This document shows, piece by piece, positions 1 to 4,974 of a stretch of 5,856 nt of DNA (its first letter is position 1; the number at the start of each line of letters is the position of its first letter). Source of the stretch: Spirochaeta sp. (GTDB taxonomy: Bacteria; Spirochaetota; Spirochaetia; DSM-27196; Alkalispirochaetaceae); assembly GCA_027859055.1 (NCBI GenBank), contig JAQIBO010000020.1, forward strand, positions 1 to 5,856. The letters are read 5' to 3'. The notes under the pieces are model-generated. The model saw only the letters and a program-made list of their open reading frames with translations. It did not search any database and was not told the DNA's origin. The position numbers and the translations under genes are program-made.

Positions 1-952
1 CCGCTTCATCGGCAAAAAACGGCGGTATCGCGTCCGCCGCGCCGCCCGCTTCCGCGAGTTGCACCCGCGCTTCTTCGTCCCGGCGCCCCGCCCCGGCAAG
101 CGCCTCCGCCAGCGCCGCCGGTGAGAGCGGTGCCGTATCCGGCGCGATCAGCGGACGCGCCCGCGCCGCACCGACGGCAACGAAGATTTCCGGTTGGTCC
201 GGGCGAATCACCTCTTCCGGGGCCAGCTTGAGGCGCTCCGCAAAAACGCGCAGGAGGGTGTGGTTGAAGGTAAGCGGACCGCCCTGAAAGATCACCGGCG
301 GCTTGATCTGCAAGCCCTGCGCCAGGCCCCCGATCGTCTGCCGCGCCACCGCGTGAAAGGTGGACAGCGCCAGATCTGAACGGTCGACCCCCTGGTTGAG
401 CAGCGGCTGAATGTCTGTTTTGGCGAAGACACCGCAGCGCCCGGAGATCTGGTAAATGTGGGAACCCCGCGCCGCGAGATCGTCAAACTGTTCCACCGGA
501 GTCTTCAGGAGCTTGGCAACCTCGTCGATAAATGCGCCGGTACCACCGGCGCAACTCCCGTTCATGCGCATATCCGACGCCTGCAACTCACCGGTGGCGG
601 GGTCGGGATGGAAGAAAATCACCTTGGCGTCCTGTCCGCCCAGTTCGATCGCCACCCGGGTATCCGGATAAAAGCGACGGACCGCGACGCTGTTGGCAAC
701 CACCTCCTGCACATGGGAAACACCGATCGATTCGGCGATCGCGCGACTGCCGCTTCCGGTGAAAATCGGCTGGAGTGTCACGTCCGGCATGCTTTCGGCG
801 AGTTCCTGAATGAGACGAAGGGTGGTATCCCGTTGGCGGGAACCGTGGCGCATATATCGATGATACCCGACGCGATGCGTTTCCGGGTCTACAAGGGCAA
901 GTTTAACGGTGGTGGAACCGACGTCGATTCCAAGAAGATGGGTCTGTGCCAT
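1..952 (-). CDS. 2-hydroxyacyl-CoA dehydratase activase (BcrA/BadF/HgdC-type ATPase), N-terminal part; C-terminus beyond left edge
   Basis: The gene starts at ATG 950-952 and is open to base 1, giving 317 complete codons. The N-terminus GIDVGSTTVKLALVD (residues 8-22) is the phosphate-1 loop of the acetate kinase/Hsp70/actin ATPase fold. IELGGQDAK follows at 102-110, NGSCAGGTGAFID at 131-143, GRCGVFAKTDIQPLLNQG at 171-188, QGGPLTFN at 223-230 and FVAVGAA at 257-263. Cys134 and Cys173 match the two cluster ligands known in HgdC (Cys127 and Cys166) with the same 39-residue spacing. In this family a homodimer holds one [4Fe-4S] cluster between subunits and uses ATP to push a low-potential electron into a dehydratase or reductase. 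A single-domain HgdC ends near residue 260. Here coding continues through an Ala/Arg-rich linker to PPFFADEA, which resembles the join before the second ATPase domain of the ~1400-residue two-domain activases; that is inference. No dehydratase subunit is visible in the window, so the partner is unknown. A Shine-Dalgarno-like AAAGG lies 8 nt upstream. Confidence 0.93.
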   Translation of the reverse strand, partial: MAQTHLLGIDVGSTTVKLALVDPETHRVGYHRYMRHGSRQRDTTLRLIQELAESMPDVTLQPIFTGSGSRAIAESIGVSHVQEVVANSVAVRRFYPDTRVAIELGGQDAKVIFFHPDPATGELQASDMRMNGSCAGGTGAFIDEVAKLLKTPVEQFDDLAARGSHIYQISGRCGVFAKTDIQPLLNQGVDRSDLALSTFHAVARQTIGGLAQGLQIKPPVIFQGGPLTFNHTLLRVFAERLKLAPEEVIRPDQPEIFVAVGAARARPLIAPDTAPLSPAALAEALAGAGRRDEEARVQLAEAGGAADAIPPFFADEA

Positions 953-960
953 ATGGGTAA

Positions 961-965
961 CCTTT
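961..965 (-). promoter_or_regulatory. Ribosome-binding site of the activase gene
   Basis: On the minus strand AAAGG stands 8 nt before the ATG at 950-952. It is the only purine-rich match near that start. Its first base is also the last base of the 8-bp stem at 965-972/1006-1013, so folding of the leader could affect access to it. Confidence 0.55.
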
Positions 966-1013
966 CAGCCGGGGGATCTCACAATAGCTAGTGCGGGCGC
1001 ACATGCCGGCTGA
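965..1013 (-). promoter_or_regulatory. Nested stem-loop in the leader of the activase gene
   Basis: Bases 965-972 (TCAGCCGG) and 1006-1013 (CCGGCTGA) form a perfect 8-bp inverted repeat around a 33-nt interval. Inside it 991-1002 (GTGCGGGCGCAC) can form a second, smaller hairpin with GTGC/GCAC arms. In the minus-strand transcript the outer stem finishes exactly at the AAAGG Shine-Dalgarno sequence of the activase. No U-run follows it, so it is not an intrinsic terminator. It could set translation or stabilise the mRNA. I recognise no known riboswitch class in it. The base pairing is seen; the role is inferred. Confidence 0.4.
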
Positions 1014-1049
1014 TATTCGATATTTTGTATAAGTGTAGGGTGCATTTCC

Positions 1050-1065
1050 GCTCTTGTGCAAGAGC
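1050..1065 (-). other. Short palindromic hairpin just after the glycosyltransferase gene
   Basis: GCTCTTG and CAAGAGC flank a 2-nt centre, giving a 7-bp inverted repeat (effectively 6 bp with a tetraloop). It begins 8 nt beyond the glycosyltransferase stop codon. No T-run follows on either strand, so it is a poor intrinsic terminator. It may be a 3' end stabiliser or a weak, factor-assisted stop between the glycosyltransferase and activase genes. Confidence 0.35.
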
Positions 1066-1073
1066 CGCAATTC

Positions 1074-2249
1074 TCAGGACGTGTGATCTTCCAATACTTT
1101 GGTGTAGAGCTCTTCAAACTGGTCGGCGATCACCGCGCCGTCAAAATCCCGGGAGCGCTTCAGGCATGCCGCACTCAGTTGGCGGCGAAGCTCGTCATCC
1201 CGGGTAAGGCGCAGCACCTCCGTGGCGAGCGCCTCAAGACGGTCCCGCGGAAAGGTCAGGCCCGTCCCGCGCGTCAGTTCAGAGATGCCCGGTACATCCG
1301 GCACGATTGATGGCGTACCGGCGGCCATCGACTCCACAACGGTCATACCGAAACTCTCGGTGGTGCTTGCGGTGACGTTGGCGCACGCGTTGTGAATCAG
1401 ACCGCTGGTGTACAGATCGCTGGGTGAGATCCGCCCGAGGAACGCAATAGAGGCGGTCAGGCGAAGTTCCCGCACCTGGTCCTCGTACGCCCGGCGCCCC
1501 GGTCCGTCGCCGATCAGAATGAGACGGATTTCCGGGTCCTGTCGGATTGCCAGACTCATACCGTTAATCAGCCGGTCAACCGATTTTTCCGCGCCAAGGC
1601 GTCCAATGAAAATAAACGTCTTCTCGTTGAACATCGGAAACTGGCGCTGCGTGTCGGCAAACGGTTTGCTCTGACCAAACTTCTCCAGGTCGATGCCGTT
1701 AGGGATGTGGTGAATCGGCACATCCGGGTAGTGTTCGGTCAACTCTCGTGCCACATACTCGCTCGGCCCGGTAACCGCGTCACTGCGCCGCATGTACAAG
1801 CCAAAATACTTCCACGCCAGCGCCCGAAGAACGGGAACCAGCGCATCGCTGTGGGTGAAATAGCGGATATAGGTTGGCTCCTGCAGCATCGTATGAAATG
1901 TCTGTACTGTGGCCCGCTTGAGCTTGCGCGCCGCCCGCAAAGCCGCCCAGTTCAGAAGCCACGGTCCCGTGGAGTGGACGATATCCACCTGTTCCTGCTC
2001 AAGGATCTGTTTGACGTGACGGCTCCAGGGCAGGACGTTGCGCATGCCGGGATAGACGAACGTCTCGTAACTGGTGATGTAGTACACGGGAACACCGTCA
2101 ACCTCATGAATCGTCGATTCCCGCCACCGCGGGGCGATGTAAATCACTCGGTGACCCTTGGCGATCAGGTTCTGAGCGAGGTTGTGGCTTGATGTGACGA
2201 TCCCGTTCACGACGGGGAGAAAAATTTCGAACACGAACGCGATAGTCAT
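1074..2249 (-). CDS. GT-B fold family 4 glycosyltransferase
   Basis: This is a 391-residue GT4 glycosyltransferase, the usual length for the family. The N-terminal acceptor domain opens with FVFEIFLPVVNGIVTSS (residues 5-21), which holds the family's Pro/Asn-Gly loop, and has QTFHTM at 116-121. IPNGID (182-187) marks the passage to the C-terminal domain. FIGRLGAEK (214-222), ILIGDGPGR (244-252) and ESFGMTVVE (298-306) bind the nucleotide-sugar; Glu298 and Glu306 form the E-X7-E signature of retaining GT4 enzymes. There is no signal peptide or clear membrane segment, so it should be cytoplasmic or peripheral on the inner membrane. The N-terminus recalls diacylglycerol glucosyltransferases and lipid alpha-mannosyltransferases, so a glycolipid or envelope glycan product is plausible, but donor and acceptor cannot be read from the sequence. 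The start at 2247-2249 is fixed by the conserved first strand, although no good Shine-Dalgarno sequence precedes it. The activase lies 121 bp downstream on the same strand; the CoADR gene is divergent. Confidence 0.93.
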   Translation of the reverse strand: MTIAFVFEIFLPVVNGIVTSSHNLAQNLIAKGHRVIYIAPRWRESTIHEVDGVPVYYITSYETFVYPGMRNVLPWSRHVKQILEQEQVDIVHSTGPWLLNWAALRAARKLKRATVQTFHTMLQEPTYIRYFTHSDALVPVLRALAWKYFGLYMRRSDAVTGPSEYVARELTEHYPDVPIHHIPNGIDLEKFGQSKPFADTQRQFPMFNEKTFIFIGRLGAEKSVDRLINGMSLAIRQDPEIRLILIGDGPGRRAYEDQVRELRLTASIAFLGRISPSDLYTSGLIHNACANVTASTTESFGMTVVESMAAGTPSIVPDVPGISELTRGTGLTFPRDRLEALATEVLRLTRDDELRRQLSAACLKRSRDFDGAVIADQFEELYTKVLEDHTS

Positions 2250-2332
2250 ACGTGCGTCAGCATATCATGCGGTCAAACGACCGGCAACGGCGGCGGGGTT
2301 TGCATCGGTGCGGATGCGCCCTGCATTATTCA

Positions 2333-2352
2333 AATATTTTTATATAGATATT
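2333..2352. promoter_or_regulatory. AT-rich imperfect palindrome, candidate operator
   Basis: The 20-bp segment reads the same as its reverse complement at 16 of 20 positions, with perfect AATAT/ATATT ends. Its right end overlaps the candidate -35 hexamer of the CoADR promoter. It could be a binding site for a dimeric regulator, or simply an UP-like or melting element. AT-rich sequence makes chance symmetry fairly easy, so the call is weak. Confidence 0.25.
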
Positions 2353-2379
2353 GACGTATCTATTGATTGTGATTACTCT
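2351..2379 (+). promoter_or_regulatory. Candidate sigma-70-type promoter of the CoADR gene
   Basis: TTGACG (2351-2356) matches the -35 consensus at 5 of 6 positions. A 17-bp spacer leads to TACTCT (2374-2379), only 3 of 6 for -10. An alternative pair is TTGATT (2363-2368), a 16-bp spacer and TACACT (2385-2390). Both lie in the most AT-rich part of the window, 38-77 bp before the ATG. The minus-strand promoter of the glycosyltransferase probably shares this island: a TATAAA-like -10 on the minus strand occupies 2339-2344, without a good -35. Confidence 0.4.
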
Positions 2380-2416
2380 CTACTTACACTCACTATCGTA
2401 TCAACCTCATCACCAC

Positions 2417-2423
2417 AGGAGGT
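2417..2423 (+). promoter_or_regulatory. Strong ribosome-binding site that fixes the CoADR start
   Basis: AGGAGGT lies just before the ATG at 2428-2430, with 5 nt between AGGAGG and the start codon. It decides the start at 2428 over the in-frame extension back to 2182, which would run across the divergent promoter region and the 5' end of the glycosyltransferase gene. Confidence 0.9.
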
Positions 2424-2427
2424 CACC

Positions 2428-4164
2428 ATGAAAGTACTGATCGTTGGCGGAGTCGCCGGCGGCGCAACGACAGCCGCCCGACTTCGACGAATCGATGAAC
2501 ACGCCGAAATCATCATTTTTGAACGTGGTGACCACATAAGCTACGCAAACTGCGGTCTCCCGTACTACATCGGCGGTGTTATTGAAAATCGCGACGACCT
2601 GTTCGTGCAGACCCCGGAGAGCTTTTTCAACAACTACCGCCTGGAGGTTCGCACCCGCGAGGAGATCACCCGGATCGACCGGGAACAGAAACACGTTCAC
2701 GTTACCCGGCTCGACACGGGTGAGGACTACACGGAAAGTTACGACAAGCTGGTACTTTCCCCCGGAGCCGAACCGTTCAAACCACCAATTGAAGGAATCA
2801 ACTCCGACGGTATTTTCACCCTCCGCAGCGGTCCCGAAACGGACGCGATCAAGGAGTTTGTTGATCGCCGCCAACCAAAGCGGGCGGTTATCGTCGGCGC
2901 CGGGTTTATCGGTCTGGAAATGGCGGAAAACCTGCACGATCGGGGGGTATTCGTCACGATCGTTGAAATGGCGCAACAGGTGATGAACGTCGTCGACTTC
3001 GAAATGGCCGCGATGGTCCACCAGCACCTGAAAACCAAAGACGTGGAGTTCTATCTGCGGGACGGTGTTGCCCGGTTCCACAAAGACGGCGACAGCATCG
3101 ATGTCCATCTGAAAAGCGGGCGGACGATCACTGCGGACATGGTGATCCTGTCAATCGGCGTTCGTCCGGAGAGCACGCTGGCCCGGGACGCGTCACTCGA
3201 GGTTGGTCAGACCGGCGGCATTACGGTGAACGAGTATCTGCAGACGACCGATGAGGATATCTACGCGTGCGGCGATGCTATCGAGTTCCCCAATCCGATA
3301 ACCCACCGTCCGACGATCACCTATCTCGCGGGACCCGCGAATAAACAGGGTCGGATCGTTGCCAACAACATCGTCTTCGGCAACTCCCACAAATACTCAG
3401 GCGCGATCCAGACCGCCGTAGCCAAAGTCTTCGACATCACCGTGGCAACCACCGGAGCCAGTGAAAAGGTCCTTGAGACAAGCGAGATGCCGTATCGAAC
3501 GGTGATAACCCACGCGTCGTCTCACGCCGGATACTATCCCGGAGCCACGGCGATGAGCATCAAAACGATCTTCAACCCCGAAAACGGGGCGTTGTACGGG
3601 GGCCAGATCGTCGGATACGACGGAGTCGACAAGCGAATCGACCTGATGGCGACGGTGATCCGCACCGGGGGTACCGTTCACGACCTCACCGAGATCGAAC
3701 ACGCCTACGCGCCGCCGTACTCGTCGGCAAAGGACCCGGTGAATATCGCCGGTTTTGTCGCTGAAAACGTGATGGAAAAACGGACGCGTCACATCCAGTG
3801 GCACCAGGTGATGGGCTGCGATCTGAACGAAATGATGCTGGTGGATGTGCGGACCCCGGAAGAGTACGCCACCGGGACGATCGAGGGCGCCGTAAACGTT
3901 CCCCTGGACGAACTTCGTGACCGTCTCGACGAGATCTCCGGTGACAAGACAATCGTGGTCTTTTGCGGAGTTGGTCTACGCGCGTATCACGCCGAACGGG
4001 TCCTGTTGCAGCACGGTTTCATCGACGTGTTCAACCTGTCCGGGGGCTACATCACCTTTGAGAATGCAACGCAGAAGCAGGGTAACGAGGATATCTACGC
4101 CCGCCACTACATCGGAAAAGACGACAACATTTACGAAACCGACCCCGGATCACGCCCCTCATAG
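2428..4164 (+). CDS. CoA-disulfide / CoA-persulfide reductase with C-terminal rhodanese domain (CoADR-RHD)
   Basis: This 578-residue flavoprotein belongs to the pyridine nucleotide-disulfide oxidoreductases. The start MKVLIVGGVAGG (residues 1-12) is the FAD-binding GxGxxG. SYANCGLPYYIGG (38-50) carries the single redox Cys42 typical of CoA-disulfide reductases. VIVGAGFIGLE (154-164) is the NAD(P)H Rossmann loop, and IYACGDAIE (278-286) is the second FAD contact. HAGYYPGA (366-373) and HAYAPPYSSAKDPVN (425-439) belong to the dimerisation domain, whose tyrosines act in the partner subunit's active site. The rhodanese domain occupies about 460-545, with LVDVRTPEEY (471-480) and the active loop CGVGLR, Cys513 to Arg518. 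Positions 42 and 513 lie almost exactly where Bacillus anthracis CoADR-RHD has them (42 and 514). Family members reduce CoA disulfide, CoA persulfide or polysulfide with NAD(P)H in the cytoplasm; which substrate applies here is unknown. A charged tail of about 30 residues follows the rhodanese domain. The gene is monocistronic, with its own promoter region, strong ribosome-binding site and terminator. Confidence 0.96.
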   Translation: MKVLIVGGVAGGATTAARLRRIDEHAEIIIFERGDHISYANCGLPYYIGGVIENRDDLFVQTPESFFNNYRLEVRTREEITRIDREQKHVHVTRLDTGEDYTESYDKLVLSPGAEPFKPPIEGINSDGIFTLRSGPETDAIKEFVDRRQPKRAVIVGAGFIGLEMAENLHDRGVFVTIVEMAQQVMNVVDFEMAAMVHQHLKTKDVEFYLRDGVARFHKDGDSIDVHLKSGRTITADMVILSIGVRPESTLARDASLEVGQTGGITVNEYLQTTDEDIYACGDAIEFPNPITHRPTITYLAGPANKQGRIVANNIVFGNSHKYSGAIQTAVAKVFDITVATTGASEKVLETSEMPYRTVITHASSHAGYYPGATAMSIKTIFNPENGALYGGQIVGYDGVDKRIDLMATVIRTGGTVHDLTEIEHAYAPPYSSAKDPVNIAGFVAENVMEKRTRHIQWHQVMGCDLNEMMLVDVRTPEEYATGTIEGAVNVPLDELRDRLDEISGDKTIVVFCGVGLRAYHAERVLLQHGFIDVFNLSGGYITFENATQKQGNEDIYARHYIGKDDNIYETDPGSRPS

Positions 4165-4169
4165 TTTGC

Positions 4170-4202
4170 GGCCATCCGCCTTCGGGCGGGTGGCCTTTTT
4201 TT
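4170..4202 (+). terminator. Intrinsic terminator of the CoADR gene
   Basis: An 11-bp GC-rich stem (4170-4180 with 4185-4195, one G-T wobble) is closed by a TTCG tetraloop in the favoured C(TTCG)G context. Seven T residues follow at 4196-4202. It starts 5 nt after the CoADR stop codon. This is a textbook rho-independent terminator on the plus strand. The minus strand lacks an equivalent U-run, and no minus-strand gene ends here. Confidence 0.95.
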
Positions 4203-4230
4203 GAGAAATCGCGTAGGGTTCAGAATAAAC

Positions 4231-4236
4231 GGAGGA
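4231..4236 (+). promoter_or_regulatory. Ribosome-binding site selecting a GTG start
   Basis: GGAGGA lies 6 nt before the GTG at 4243-4245. The codons from there encode a good signal peptide, which supports GTG over the in-frame TTG at 4201, which sits inside the terminator T-run. Confidence 0.85.
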
Positions 4237-4242
4237 ATAGCC

Positions 4243-4974
4243 GTGAAACGCACATTTCTGTCGGTCGTCGGAGTGTTACTATCGATCTCGCTGACGGCAC
4301 CCGGTGTACTCGCCCAGACCGGCACGGACGGTGGCGACACCGATGAAGCCGCTGCGGAAAAGACGATTGAAGAGCTCTACCTGGAAAGTGACCTGAGTAT
4401 TCGGTCGATCGAGTCAATGGTGATCAGCTACGACCGGGATGCCCAACGCATGGGAATACGCGCGCTGGCGGATCGCGCGGAAAACGGACAGGTGGACCCG
4501 AATTCCGAAGAATACGTTGCGGTCGCCTCAACGGCGCTTCGCAGCGGCGTCGGGAATATCTCCAACAACCCCAGCCTCCTGCCTGACTCATACCATCCCC
4601 TGGTACGCATCGAGGCGGCCTATGCGCTTGGACGCAGCGCCCATCCCCGGGCACAAACGTATCTGATAACAACGCTCCGCACCGATCCCGAACCGAGCGT
4701 CAAAGCCGCAACGATGATCGGCCTGGCGGAACAGGGAGTCGACCCGGAGGGACGAATCTCCTATGAAATTGCTGCGGCGATCCAAAAAGAGCTCACCGTC
4801 CGCGCCGATGAGGGGATGCTGTACCAGGGCCTCCAGGCGATTGAGGATCTGACGGCTACAGCCGGGACCGACGACCTGAATCCGATCGTGCGGGAAACGG
4901 TTATCGAAATCGTAACCAGCGGTCTCAGCCGACGAGTGCGGGAAAAAGCGATCATGGTTCTGAACAAGCTGTAG
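4243..4974 (+). CDS. Exported HEAT-like repeat protein
   Basis: The 243-residue product begins at GTG with a Sec signal peptide: basic MKRT, a hydrophobic core at about 5-20, and a likely signal-peptidase I cut after VLA (residues 22-24) before Gln25. No cysteine lies at the cut, so it is not a lipoprotein. A short acidic, low-complexity segment follows (about 25-40). The rest is alpha-helical with HEAT/PBS-lyase-like helix pairs, clearest at PLVRIEAAYALG (119-130), PSVKAATMIGLAEQG (151-165) and PIVRETVIEIV (214-224) plus RRVREKAIMVLNKL (230-243). The Val-Arg/Lys-x-x-Ala pattern is that of HEAT repeats. Such repeats are protein-binding scaffolds, so a periplasmic binding or assembly role is a guess. 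I recognise no specific family and no catalytic motif. It starts 40 bp after a strong terminator, with no convincing promoter between. Its last 23 bases overlap the 3' end of the convergent FGE gene. Confidence 0.88.
   Translation: MKRTFLSVVGVLLSISLTAPGVLAQTGTDGGDTDEAAAEKTIEELYLESDLSIRSIESMVISYDRDAQRMGIRALADRAENGQVDPNSEEYVAVASTALRSGVGNISNNPSLLPDSYHPLVRIEAAYALGRSAHPRAQTYLITTLRTDPEPSVKAATMIGLAEQGVDPEGRISYEIAAAIQKELTVRADEGMLYQGLQAIEDLTATAGTDDLNPIVRETVIEIVTSGLSRRVREKAIMVLNKL

Noticed and set aside
458..991. 177-codon open frame on the plus strand opposite the activase
   Set aside because: It is the antisense shadow of the activase, whose cluster-binding and ATPase motifs are clear; the product resembles nothing and lacks a ribosome-binding site.
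1012..1026. Tandem GATATT repeat upstream of the activase gene
   Set aside because: Two short copies only, with no -35 match at suitable spacing to make a promoter.
2302..2317. Small hairpin GCATC/GATGC in the divergent intergenic region
   Set aside because: Only 5 bp with a 6-nt loop and no T-run; too weak to call a terminator or regulatory element.
2355..2402. Direct repeat CGTATC at 2355-2360 and 2397-2402
   Set aside because: Six bases with no extension of similarity on either side; expected by chance.
2182..2427. In-frame extension of the CoADR gene upstream to 2182
   Set aside because: It would overlap the glycosyltransferase start and code through the AT-rich promoter island. The AGGAGGT site and the FAD-binding N-terminus fix the start at 2428.
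2410..3108. 232-codon open frame on the minus strand inside the CoADR gene
   Set aside because: It lies antisense to a gene with unmistakable conserved motifs, and its product shows no recognisable motif. Long antisense frames are common in GC-rich coding DNA.
4201..4242. TTG start at 4201 for the HEAT gene
   Set aside because: It lies within the terminator T-run and has no Shine-Dalgarno sequence. GTG at 4243 has GGAGGA at proper spacing and yields a normal signal peptide.
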